Assembly (NCBI GenBank): GCA_949317995.1
Contig: OX439038.1
Location: forward strand, 2,002,001-2,066,000
Direction of reading: 5' to 3'
DNA from: Acholoe squamosa
Lineage: Eukaryota; Annelida; Polychaeta; Phyllodocida; Polynoidae
DNA length: 64,000 nt
Under the pieces are notes generated by a model that saw only the letters and a list, made by a program, of their open reading frames with translations, was not told the DNA's origin and ran no database searches. Positions 51,975-64,000 of this stretch are shown here, one piece after another. How positions within the stretch are numbered: the stretch's first letter is position 1; the number at the start of each line of letters is the position of its first letter. The position numbers and the translations under genes were made by a program.

Positions 51975-53033
51975 AGATCTGTATATGAAGATTTCAGAGT
52001 GCTTTTTGTACATGAAGCATGTCCTGTACATGAAGATTTCAGAGTGCATTTTATACATGAAGCATGTCCTGTACATGAAGATTTCAGAGTGCTTTTTATA
52101 CATGAAGCACACCCTGTACATGAAGATTTCAGAGTGCTTTTCATACATGAAGCACACCCTGTACATGAAGATTTCAGAGTGCTTTTTATACATGAAGCAT
52201 GTCCTGTACATTAGGATTTCCGAGTGCTTTTTATACATGAAGCACACCCTGTACAGGAAGGTTTCAGAATGCTTTATATACATGAAGCACACCCTGTATT
52301 TGAAGATTTCAGAGTGCTTTTTATACAGAAACCACACCCTGTACATGAAGATTTCAGAGTGCTTTTTATACATGAAGCACGTCCTGTACATGAAGATTTC
52401 AGAGTGCTTTATATACATGAAGCACACCCTGTATTTGAAGATGTCAGAGTGCTTTTTATACATGAAGCACACCCTGTACATGAAGATTTCAGAGTGCTTT
52501 TTATACATGAAGCACGTCCTGTACATGAAGATTTCAGAGTGCATTTTATACATGAAGCACACCCTGTACATGAAGATTTTAGAGTGCTTTTTGTACCTGA
52601 AGCACATCCTGTACATGAAGATTTCAGAGTGCTTTTTATACATGAAGCACGTCCTGTACATGAAGATTTCAGAGTGCTTTTTATACATGAAGCACACCCT
52701 GTACATGAAGATTTCAGAGTGCTTTATATACATGAAGCATGCCCTGTACATGAAGATTTTAGAGTGCTTTTTATACATGAAGCATGTCCTGTACATTAGG
52801 ATTTCCGAGTGCTTTTTATACATGAAGCACACCCTGTACATGAAGATTTTAGAGTGCTTTTTATACATGAAGCATGTCCTGTACATTAGGATTTCCGAGT
52901 GCTTTTTATACATGAAGCACACACTGTACAGGAAGGTTTCAGAATGCTTTATATACATGAAGCACACCCTGTATTTAAAGATTTCAGAGTGCTTTTTATA
53001 CATGAAGCACATCCTGTTCATGAAGATTTATAA
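51975..53033. repeat. 45-bp minisatellite (about 23 copies)
   Basis: Unit GTACATGAAGATTTCAGAGT, then GCTTTTTATACATGAAGCAC, then ACCCT. 45 is a multiple of three and the unit lacks stops in several frames, so ORFs of 374 codons (+) and 361 codons (-) run through it. These are 15-residue repeats such as MKISECFLYMKHTLY, not a recognised protein. Confidence 0.95.
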
Positions 53034-54280
53034 TACTCAAAGTTTACCGGTCTATAAGGTGCATGTGTGCAAGGCACACCTGCTCCTTTCAATATTTCTT
53101 AATGTATGACGTCACTGTAACATTCATTATGTTACTATGTTACTCCTCTACCACCCTTTTTGGTCAAGAGTAGATGTTCGGCAAAATCCCATGCAGTAAT
53201 GTTTTCCATTGTGTCATGTTGGCATCCAACAGTATACTCAGCATACAATTACAATGACACTGATTTTATTTCTCAAAACCTCATAGAGGTACACGAGATG
53301 TAAATGTATATACAAGTTATTAAACAAAATCTGATGCTATTACATGTACTAACACCTAAAATGGTAAATGTACAGGAGATTCAGTTGGATAGCAGTGATG
53401 GCTATAGAAGATGAAATATATAAATAGTTAAACATAATGTTAATTTGCTGATCTATCAGAGTGGTTTCAGCAGTACCATTTTTCATGTTAGTACTGAAGT
53501 CACTTGTTCTACTATACTAACATAATATTTGATACACAAATAAGTATAGGACTTTTTTTATACCTATGGTTTAGATCCTTGGTTAGGGATACAAGTGTAG
53601 CACCTGTTTATTGGCCAGACTGGTATGGACAGTTATCATTGACAAGGATAATACATGTGAGATTCTGCAATTAATGCTTCAGGATTTTAATTAGATGCAA
53701 TCAGTTTCAGGAGCACCAGTTACAGAGGTAGATGTTGGTATTTGCTTTGTAATGCTGACATTATATTCATGAGGCAAGTTTGACCATTATGAACTGGACA
53801 AACTATGACAGTTTTTGTAGTTTTTTCTAGTCCGCACTATTGAACCATTCAGCTCCCGGTCTCATTGTGAGGGGTGTTAGGAATTTACAACGTCCTTGAT
53901 CAAAAGTGGGACATCTAAAAAAGTAGTGCATTTCATCACCTATTTCTCCCCTAGTACAAAGTGGGCAGAGCCTGTCTTTGTGACGGTTTAAGCTAAAGTA
54001 GGCCTAAACTTTCACTGGCCTGGTGAAACCCTTCAAATTACTCCAAAATATGAAGGTAAACAGTTTTCAGGTACAGGTGTTCCCCTATTCCTACAGGTAG
54101 TTGTCTTTGATGTGTGTGTGCTCCTACACCCTTCCACCACCATCTCCTACAAACACTGAGCTGCTCCAGTCAGTCACACTGTGTTTTAGTTCCACTACCC
54201 ACCAGTGGTGGTGCACCAACCACATCTACCAATACTGAGCTACTCTCAGTCACTCACATGTCACAAGCAAATCACCAATT
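53034..54280. repeat. Duplicated module, copy C, split by a LINE tail
   Basis: Left part 53040-53241 and right part 53986-54260 match copy B (50890-51550), including TTCACTGGCCTGGTGAAA and CAGGTGTTCCCCT. The LINE fragment interrupts it. The last part leads into the 60-bp array. Confidence 0.7.
53242..53985 (-). pseudogene. 5'-truncated LINE: C-terminal zinc knuckle and 3' UTR
   Basis: On the minus strand 53984-53827 encodes RHKDRLCPLCTRGEIGDEMH and YFFRCPTFDQGR before a TAG. This is the C-x2-C...H-x4-C knuckle at the C-terminus of many non-LTR reverse transcriptases. The remaining 585 bases are non-coding 3' UTR. The copy lies inside duplicated module C, whose relative (copy B) lacks it. It is far too short to be active. 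Confidence 0.75.
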
Positions 54281-57200
54281 GGGGATGTGTAGCCTCTAAT
54301 TATAGAGATGTGTATGTCTGTGTGTACAATCTATACCTGGGGATGTGTGGCCTCTAATTATAGAGATGTGTGTGTCTGTGTGTGCAGTCTATACCTGGGG
54401 GTGTGTGGCCTCTAATTATAGAGATGTGTGTGTCTGTGTGTACAGTCTATACCTGGGGATGTGTGGCCTCTAATTATAGAGATGTGTGTGTCTGTGTGTA
54501 CAGTCTATACCTGGGGATGTGTAGCCTCTAATTATAGACATATGTGTGTCTGTGTGTACAGTCTATACCTGGGGATGTGTAGCCTCTAATTATAGAGATG
54601 TGTGTATCTGTGTGTGTACAGTCTATACCTGGGGATGTGTAGCCTCTAATTATAGAGATGTGTGTGTCTGGGTATGTACAGTCTATACCTGGGGATGTGT
54701 AGCCTCTAATTATAGAGATGTGTGTGTCTGGGTATGTACAGTCTATACCTGGGGATGTGTGTCCTCTAATTATAGAGATGTGTGTGTCTGGGTGTGTCAG
54801 TCTATACCTGGGGATGTGTAGCCTTTAATTATAGAGATGTGTGTGTCTGTGTGTACAGTCTATACCTGGGGGTGTGTAGCCTCTAATTATAGAGATGTGT
54901 GTGTCTGTGTGTGTACAGTCTATACCTGGGGATGTGTAGCCTCTAATTATAGAGATGTGTGTATCTGGGTGTGTATGGTCTATACCTGGGGATGTGTACC
55001 CTCTAATTATAGAGATGTGTGTATATGGGTGTGTCAGTCTATACCTGGTGATGTGTAGCCTTTAATTATAGAGATGTGTGTGTCTGGGTGTGTCAGTCTA
55101 TACCTGGGGATGTGTACCCTCTAATCATAGAGATGTGTTTGTCTGTGTGTGTACAGTCTATACCTGGTGATGTGTAGCCTCTAATTATAGAGATATGTGT
55201 ATCTGGGTGTGTACAGTCTATACCTGGGGTTGTGTAGCCTCTAATTATAGAGATGTGTGTGTCTGTGTGTACAGTCTATACCTGGGGATGTGTAGCCTCT
55301 AATTATAGAGATGTGTGTGTCTGGGTGTGTACGGTCTATACCTGGGGATGTGAAGCCTCTAATTATAGAGATGTGTGTGTCTGGGTGTGTGCAATCTATA
55401 CCTGGGGATGTGTAGCCTCTAATTATAGAGATGTGTGTGTCTGTGTGTACAGTCTATACCTGGGGATGTGTGGCCTCTAATTATAGAGATGTGTGTATCT
55501 GGGTGTGTACAATCTATACCTGGGGATGTGTGGCCTCTAATTATAGAGATGTGTGTGTCTGGGTGTGTGCGGTCTATACCTGGGGGTGTGAAGCCTCTAA
55601 TTATAGAGATATGTGTGTCTGTGTTTACAGTCTATACCTGGGGATGTGTAGCCTCTAATTATAGAGATGTGTGTGTCTGTGTGTGTACAGTCTATACCTG
55701 GGTTGTGTAGCCTCTAATTATAGAGATGTGTGTATCTGGGTGTGTCAGTCTATACCTGGGTTGTGTAGCCTCTAATTATAGAGATGTGTGTATCTGGGTG
55801 TGTACAGTCTATACCTGGGGATGTGTAGCCTCTAATTATAGAGATGTGTGTGTCTGAGTGTGTACAGTCTATACGTGGGGATGTGTGGCCTCTAATTATA
55901 TAGATGTGTGTGTCTGTGTGTACGGTCTATACCTGGTGATGTATAGCCTCTAATTATAGAGATGTGTGTGTCTGTGTGTACAGTCTATACCTGGGGGTGT
56001 GTAGCCTCTAATTATAGAGATGTGTGTATCTGTGTGTTTACAGTCTATACCTGGGGATGTGTAGCCTCTAATTATAGAGATGTGTGTGTCTGGGTGTGTA
56101 CAGTCTATACCTGGGGATGTGTGGCCTCTAATTATAGAGATGTGTGTGTCTGGGTGTGTACGGTCTATACCTGGGGATGTGTAGCCTCTAATTATAGAGA
56201 TGTGTGTGTCTGGGTGTGTACGGTCTATACCTGGGGATGTGTAGCCTCTAATTATAGAGATGTGTGTATCTGTGTGTTTACAGTCTATACCTGGGGATGT
56301 GTAGCCTCTAATTATAGAGATGTGTGTATCTGTGTGTGTACAGTCTATACCTGGGGATGTGTAGCCTCTAATTATAGAGATGTGTGTGTCTGGGTATGTA
56401 CGGTCTATACCTGGGGATGTGTGGCCTCTAATTATAGAGATGTGTGTATCTAGGTGTGTACGATCTATACCTGGGGATGTGTAGCCTCTAATTATAGAGA
56501 TGTGTGTGTCTGGGTGTGTACGGTCTATACCTGGGGATGTGTACCCTCTAATTATACAGATGTGTGTGTCTGGGTGTGTACAGTCTATACCTGGGGATGT
56601 GTAGCCTCTAATTATAGAGATGTGTGTATCTGTGTGTGTACAGTCTATACCTGGGGATGTGTAGCCTCTAATTATAGAGATGTGTGTGTCTGGGTATGTA
56701 CGGTCTATACCTGGGGATGTGTGGCCTCTAATTATAGAGATGTGTGTACAGTCTATACCTGGGGATATGTAGCCTCTAATTATAGAGATGTGTGTATCTA
56801 GGTGTGTACCATCTATACCTGGGGATGTGTAGCCTGTAATTATAGACATTTGTGTGTCTGGGTGTGTACAGTCTATACCTTGAGATGTGTAGCCTCTAAT
56901 TATAGAGATATGTGTGCCTGGGTGTGTACCATCTATACCTGGGGTTGTGTAGCCTCTAATTATAGAGATGTGTGTATCTGGGTGTGTACGGTCTATACCT
57001 GGGGATGTGTAGCCTCTAATTATAGAGATGTGTGTGTCTGGGTGTGTACGGTCTATACCTGGGGATGTGTAGCCTCTACTTTTAGAGATGTGTGTGTCTG
57101 TGTGTACGGTCTATAGCTGGGGATGTGTAGCCTCTAATTATAGAGATGTGTGTATCTGGATGTACAGTCTATACCTGGGGGTGTGTGGCCTCTAATTATA

Positions 57201-60200
57201 GAGATGTGTGTGTCTGTGTTTACAGTCTATAGCTGGGGATGTGAAGCCTCTAATTATAGAGAAGTGTGTATCTGGGTGTGTCAGTCTATACCTGGTGATG
57301 TGTAGCCTCTAATTATAGAGATGTGTGTGTCTGGGTGTGTACAGTCTATACCTGGGGATGTGTAGCCTCTAATTATAGAGATGTGTGTATCTGTGTGTAC
57401 AATCTATACCTGGGGATGTGTAGCCTCTAATTATAGAGATGTGTGTGTCTGGCTGTGTACAGTCTATACCTGGGGATGTGTAGCCTCTAATTATAGAGAT
57501 GTGTGTATCTGTGTGTACAGTCCATACCTGGTGATGTGAAGCCTCTAATTATAGAGATGTGTGTGTCTGGGTGTGTCAGTCTATACCTGGGGATGTGTGG
57601 CCTCTAATTATAGCGATGCATGTATCTAGATGTGTACGGTCTATACCTGGTGATGTGTAGCCTCTAATTATAGAGATGTGTGTGTCTGGGTGTGTCAGTC
57701 TATACCTGGGGATGTGTAGCCTCTAATTATAGAGATATGTGTGTCTGGATGTACAGTCTATACCTGGGGATGTGTAGCCTCTAATTATAGAGATGTGTGT
57801 ATCTGGGTGTGTACGGTCTATACCTGGTGATGTGTAGCCTCTAATTATAGAGATGTGTGTGTCTGGGTGTGTCAGTCTATACCTGGGGATGTGTAGCCTC
57901 TAATTATAGAGATGTGTATGTCTATGTGTGTACGGTCTATACCTGGGGATGTGTAGCCTCTAATTATAGAGATGTGTGTGTCTGGGTGTGTACAGTCTAT
58001 ACCTGGGGATGTGTAGCCTCTGATTATAGAGATGTGTGTGTCTGGGTGTGTACAGTCTATACCTGGGGATGTGTAGCCTCTAATTATAGAGATGTGTGTG
58101 TCTGGGTGTGTCAGTCTATACCTGGGGATGTGTAGCCTCTAATTATAGAGATGTGTGTGTCTTTGTGTACAGTCTATACCTGGGGATGTGTAGCCTCTAA
58201 TTATAGAGATGTGTGTATCTGGGTGTGTACAGTCTATACCTGGGGATGTGTAGCCTCTAATTATAGAGATGTGTGTGTCTGGGTGTGTACGGTCTATAAC
58301 TGGGGATGTGTGGCCTCTAATTATAGAGATGTGTATACAGTCTATACCTGGGGATGTGTAGCCTCTAATTATAGAGATGTGTGTGTCTGTGTGTACAGTC
58401 TATACCTGGGGATGTGTAGCCTCTACTTTTAGAGATGTGTGTGTCTGTGTGTACAGTCTATACCTGGGGATGTGTAGCCTCTAATTATAGAGATGTGTGT
58501 GTCTGTGTGTACACTCTATACCTGGGGATGTGTGGCCTCTAATTATAGAGATGTGTGTGTCTGGGTGTGTACAGTCTATACCTGGGGATGTGTAACCTCT
58601 AATTATAGAGATGTGTGTGTCTGTGTGTACAGTCTATACCTGGGGATGTGTAGCCTCTAATTATAGAGATGTGTGTATCTGGATGTACAGTCTATACCTG
58701 GGGATGTGTGGCCTCTAATTATAGAGATGTGTGTGTCTGTGTTTACAGTCTATAGCTGGGGATGTGCAGCCTCTAATTATAGAGATGTGTGTGTCTGGGT
58801 GTCTACAGTCTATACCTGGGGATGTGTAGCCTCTAATTATAGAGATGTGTGTATCTGTGTGTACAGTCTATACCTGGTGATGTGTAGCCTCTAATTATAG
58901 AGATGTGTGTGTCTGGGTGTGTCAGTCTATAACTGGGGATGTGTGGCCTCTAATTATAGCGATGCATGTATCTAGATGTGTACGGTCTATACCTGGGGAT
59001 GTGTGGCCTCTAATTATAGAGATGTGTGTGTTTGGGTGTGTACAGTCTATACCTGGGGATGTGTAGCCTCTAATTATAGAGATGTGTGTGTCTGGGTGTG
59101 TACAGTGTATACCCGGGGATGTGTAGCCTCTAATTATAGAGATGTGTGTGTCTGGGTGTGTCAGTCTATACCTGGGGATGTGTAGCCTCTAATTATAGAG
59201 ATGTGTGTGTCTTTGTGTACAGTCTATACCTGGGGATGTGTAGCCTCTAATTATAGAGATGTGTGTATCTGGGTGTGTACAGTCTATACCTGGGGATGTG
59301 TAGCCTCTAATTATAGAGATGTGTGTGTCTGGGTGTGTACAGTCTATACCTGGGGATGTGTAGCCTCTAATTATAGAGATGTGTGTGTCTGGGTGTGTAC
59401 GGTCTATACCTGGGGATGTGTGGCCTCTAATTATAGAGATGTGTGTACAGTCTATACCTGGGGATGTGTAGCCTCTAATTATAGAGATGTGTGTGTCTGT
59501 GTGTACAGTCTATACCTGGGGATGTGTAGCCTCTACTTTTAGAGATGTGTGTGTCTGTGTGTACAGTCTATACCTGGGGATGTGTAGCCTCTAATTATAG
59601 AGATGTGTGTGTCTGTGTGTGCAGTCTATACCTGGGGATGTGTGGCCTCTAATTATAGAGATGTGTGTGTCTGGGTGTGTACAGTCTATACCTGGGGATG
59701 TGTAACCTCTAATTATAGAGATGTGTGTGTCTGTGTGTACAGTCTATACCTGGGGATGTGTAGCCTCTAATTATAGAGATGTGTGTGTCTGTGTGTGCAG
59801 TCTATACCCGGGGATGTGTAGCCTCTAAGTATAGAGATGTGTGTGTCTGTGTGTACAGTCTATACCTAGGGATGTGTAGCCTCTAATTATAGAGATGTGT
59901 GTGTCTGTGTGTACAGTCTATACCTGGGGATGTGTAGCCTCTACTTTTAGAGATGTGTGTGTCTGTGTGTACAGTCTATACCTGGGGATGTGTAGCCTCT
60001 AATTATAGAGATGTGTGTGTCTGTGTGTACAATCTATACCTGGGGATGTGTGGCCTCTAATTATAGAGATGTGTGTATCTGGGTGTGTCAGTCTATACCT
60101 GGGGATGTGTGGCCTCTAATTATAGAGATGTGTGTATCTGGGTGTGTCAGTCTATACCTGGGTTGTGTAGCCTCTAATTATAGAGATGTGTGTATCTGTG

Positions 60201-63200
60201 TGTACAGTCTATACCTGGGGATGTGTAGCCTCTAATTATAGAGATGTGTGTGTCTTTGTGTACAGTCTATACCTGGGGATGTGTAGCCTCTAATTATAGA
60301 GATGTGTGTGTCTGTGTGTACAGTCTATACCTGGGGATGTGCAGCCTCTAATTATAGAGATGTGTGTGTCTGTGTGTACAGTCTATACCTGGGGATGTGT
60401 AGCCTCTAATTATAGAGATGTGTGTGTCTGTGTGTACAGTATATACCTGGGGATGTGTAGCCTCTAATTATAGAGATTTGTGTGTCTGTGTGTACAGTCT
60501 ATACCTGGGGATGTGTAGCCTCTAATTATAGAGATGTGTGTGTCTGGGTGTGTACAGTCTATACCTGGGGATGTGTAGCCTCTAATTATAGAGATGTGTG
60601 TGTCTGGGTGTGTACGGTCTATACCTGGGGATGTGTGGCCTCTAATTATAGAGATGTGTGTACAGTCTATACCTGGGGATGTGTAGCCTCTAATTATAGA
60701 GATGTGTGTGTCTGTGTGTACAGTCTATACCTGGGGATGTGTAGCCTCTACTTTTAGAGATGTGTGTGTCTGTGTGTACAGTCTATACCTGGGGATGTGT
60801 AGCCTCTAATTATAGAGATGTGTGTGTCTGTGTGTGCAGTCTATACCTGGGGATGTGTGGCCTCTAATTATAGAGATGTGTGTGTCTGGGTGTGTACAGT
60901 CTATACCTGGGGATGTGTAACCTCTAATTATAGAGATGTGTGTGTCTGTGTGTACAGTCTATACCTGGGGATGTGTAGCCTCTAATTATAGAGATGTGTG
61001 TGTCTGTGTGTGCAGTCTATACCTGGGGATGTGTAGCCTCTAAGTATAGAGATGTGTGTGTCTGTGTGTACAGTCTATACCTAGGGATGTGTAGCCTCTA
61101 ATTATAGAGATGTGTGTGTCTGTGTGTACAGTCTATACCTGGGGATGTGTAGCCTCTACTTTTAGAGATGTGTGTGTCTGTGTGTACAGTCTATACCTGG
61201 GGATGTGTAGCCTCTAATTATAGAGATGTGTGTGTCTGTGTGTACAATCTATACCTGGGGATGTGTGGCCTCTAATTATAGAGATGTGTGTATCTGGGTG
61301 TGTCAGTCTATACCTGGGGATGTGTGGCCTCTAATTATAGAGATGTGTGTATCTGGGTGTGTCAGTCTATACCTGGGTTGTGTAGCCTCTAATTATAGAG
61401 ATGTGTGTATCTGTGTGTACAGTCTATACCTGGGGATGTGTAGCCTCTAATTATAGAGATGTGTGTGTCTTTGTGTACAGTCTATACCTGGGGATGTGTA
61501 GCCTCTAATTATAGAGATGTGTGTGTCTGTGTGTACAGTCTATACCTGGGGATGTGCAGCCTCTAATTATAGAGATGTGTGTGTCTGTGTGTACAGTCTA
61601 TACCTGGGGATGTGTAGCCTCTAATTATAGAGATGTGTGTGTCTGTGTGTACAGTATATACCTGGGGATGTGTAGCCTCTAATTATAGAGATTTGTGTGT
61701 CTGTGTGTACAGTCTATACCTGGGGATGTGTAGCCTCTAATTATAGAGATGTGTGTGTCTGTGTGTACAGTCTATACCTGGGGATGTGTGGCCTCTAATT
61801 ATAGAGATGTGTGTATCTGGGTGTGTCAGTCTATACCTGGGTTGTGTAGCCTCTAATTATAGAGATGTCTGTGTCTGTGTGTACAGTCTATACCTGGGGA
61901 TGTGTAGCCTCTAATTATAGAGATGTGTGTATCTGTGTGTACAGTCTATACCTGGTGATTTGTAGCCTCTAATTATAGAGATGTGTGTATCTAGGTGTGT
62001 ACGATCTATACCTGGGGATGTGTAGCCTCTAATTATAGAGATGTGTGTGTCTGTGTGTGTACAGTCTATACCTGGGGATGTGTAGCCTCTAATTATAGAG
62101 ATGTGTGTGTCTGGGTGTGTATGCTCTATACCTGGTGATGTGTAGCCTCTAATTATAGAGATGTGTGTATCTGTGTGTGTACAGTCTATACGTGGGGATG
62201 TGCAGCCTCTAATTATAGAGATGTGTGTGTCTGTGTGTACAGTCTATACCTGGGGATGTGTAGCCTCTAATTATAGAGATGTATGTGTCTGTGTGTGTAC
62301 AGTCTATACCTGGGGATGTGTGGCCTCTAATTATAGAGATGTGTGTGTCTGTGTGTACGGTCTATACCTGGGGATGTGTAGCCTCTAATTATAGAGATGT
62401 GTGTATCTGTGTGTACAGTCTATACCTGGGGATGTGTAGCCTCTACTTTTCGAGATGTGTGTGTCTGTGTGTACAGTCTATACCTGGGGATGTGTGGCCT
62501 CTAATTATAGAGATGTGTGTGTCTGTGTGTACGGTCTATACCTGGGGATGTGTAGCCTCTAATTATAGAGATGTGTGTATCTGTGTGTACAGTCTATACC
62601 TGGGGATGTGTAGCCTCTACTTTTAGAGATGTGTGTGTCTGTGTGTACAGTCTATACCTGGGGATGTGTGGCCTCTAATTATAGAGATGTGTGTATCTGG
62701 GTGTGTCAGTCTATACCTGGGTTGTGTAGCCTCTAATTATAGAGATGTGTGTATCTGAGTGTACAGTCTATACCTGGGGATGTGTAGCCTCAAATTATAG
62801 TAATGTGTGTGTCTATGTGTACAGTCTATACCTGGGGATGTGTAGCGTCTAATTATAGAGATGTGTGTGTCTGTGTGTACAGTCTATGCCTGGGGATGTG
62901 CAGCCTCTAATTATAGAGATGTCTGTGTCTGTGTGTACAGTCTATACCTGGGGATGTGTAGCCTCTAATTATAGAGATGTATATGTCTGTGTGTGTACAG
63001 TCTATACCTGGGGATGTGTAGCCTCTAATTATAGAGATGTGTGTGTCTGTGTGTACAGTCTATACCTGGGGATGTGTGGCCTCTAATTATAGAGATGTGT
63101 GTGTCTGTGTGTACGGTCTATACCTGGGGATGTGTAGCCTCTAATTATAGAGATGTGTGTATCTGTGTGTACAGTTTATACCTGGGGATGTGTAGCCTCT

Positions 63201-64000
63201 ACTTTTAGAGATGTGTGTGTCTGTCTGTACAGTCTATACCTGGGGATGTGTAGCCGCTAATTATAGAGATGTGTGTGTCTGTGTGTACAGTCTATACCTG
63301 GGGATGTGTGGCCTCTAATTATAGAGATGTGTGTATCTGGATGTGTCAGTCTATACCTGGGTTGTGTAGCCTCTAATTATAATGATGTGTGTATCTGTGT
63401 GTACAGTCTATACCTGGGGATGTGTGGCCTCTAATTATAGGGATGTGTGTATCTGGGTGTGTCAGTCTATACCTGGGTTGTGTAGCCTCTAATTATAGAG
63501 ATGTGTGTATCTGTGTGTACAGTCTATACCTGGGGATGTGTAGCCTCTAATTATAGAGATGTGTGTGTCTGTGTGTACAGTCTATACCTGGGGATGTGTA
63601 GCGTCTAATTATAGAGAAGTGTGTGTCTGTGTGTGTACAGTCTATACCTGGGGATGTGTAGCCTCTAATTATAGTAATGTGTGTGTCTGTGTGTACAGTC
63701 TATACCTGGGGATGTGTAGCCTCTAATTATAGAGATGTCTGTGTCTGTGTGTACAGTCTATACCTGGGGATGTGTAGCCTCTAATTATAGAGATGTCTGT
63801 GTCTGTGTGTACAGTCTATACCTGGGGATGTGTAGCCTCTAATTATAGAGATGTGTGTGTCTGTGTGTACAGTCTATACCTGGGGATGTGTAGCCTCTAA
63901 TTATAGAGATGTGTGTATCTGGATGTACAGTCTATACTTGGGGATGTGTGGCCTCTAATTATAGAGATGTGTGTGTCTGTGTTTACAGTCTATAGCTGGG
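54281..64000. repeat. 60-bp minisatellite, at least 9.7 kb, running off the window
   Basis: About 160 units of roughly 54-60 bp: GGGGATGTGTAGCCTCTAAT, then TATAGAGATGTGTGTGTCTG, then GGTGTGTACAGTCTATACCT. Length variants come from the GT-rich part. Longer blocks are duplicated: a 1215-bp copy (60011 region equals 61226 region) and a 1050-bp copy (58151 region resembles 59201 region). Many ORFs of 70-300 codons on both strands are artefacts of the period. Confidence 0.97.

Noticed and set aside
51936..53109. ORFs of 361 (-) and 374 (+) codons
   Set aside because: Both follow from a 45-bp tandem repeat without stops; no domain, start context or splice signals.
54546..63086. Many ORFs of 70-300 codons (CTVYTWGCVASNYRDV-type repeats)
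   Set aside because: Artefacts of a 60-bp minisatellite; frames break wherever a unit differs in length.
54281..64000. CRISPR-like regular repeat spacing
   Set aside because: Adjacent units have no unique spacers and the context is eukaryotic; it is a plain tandem array.

Overview
This is a stretch of animal nuclear DNA. It holds one multi-exon host gene on the minus strand, several families of mobile elements and very large minisatellites. The intron-rich receptor gene, Ty3/Gypsy-type retroelements, APE-type LINE fragments, TIR elements and kilobase tandem arrays suggest a marine invertebrate (lancelet, echinoderm or mollusc type). The species cannot be named from the sequence.

Left part (1-23 kb). 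A 63-bp hairpin minisatellite (1-889) is followed by a complete, very young 15.85-kb enveloped Ty3/Gypsy-type element (element 1, 2310-18163). Its 1350-bp LTRs differ at about four bases. Its order is LTR, primer site, gag, protease, RT-RNase H-integrase, env with baculovirus-F-like architecture, a GC-rich ORF on the opposite strand, tandem repeats, LTR. The antisense ORF is followed on its own strand by a histone-type mRNA 3' stem-loop. Element 1 landed in a dispersed hairpin repeat. A CACTA-like TIR element (18605-19450) and a 41-bp minisatellite follow.

Middle part (23-48.4 kb). Nine phase-compatible exons on the minus strand encode a receptor guanylyl cyclase of the natriuretic-peptide-receptor type: signal peptide, ligand-binding ectodomain, transmembrane helix and the start of the kinase-homology domain. 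The remaining kinase and cyclase exons were not found. Exon 1 carries a one-base frame break. Introns hold minisatellites, small TIR elements and a 770-bp TRIM (25381-26150). The TRIM's 252-bp LTRs each contain a tRNA-like gene whose 3' end matches the element's own primer-binding site. Intron 1 holds a LINE remnant split by a 12.8-kb decayed Ty3/Gypsy element on the minus strand (element 2, 34111-46946), which has a His-tRNA primer site and an unusual non-env third ORF. A TTAA-type TIR element sits in one of its LTRs.

Right part (48.4-64 kb). No host gene is recognised. There is a patchwork of duplicated modules, the 3' tail of a LINE, a 45-bp minisatellite (1.06 kb) and a 60-bp minisatellite that runs for at least 9.7 kb to the end of the window. 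Long ORFs in these arrays come from repeat lengths divisible by three.
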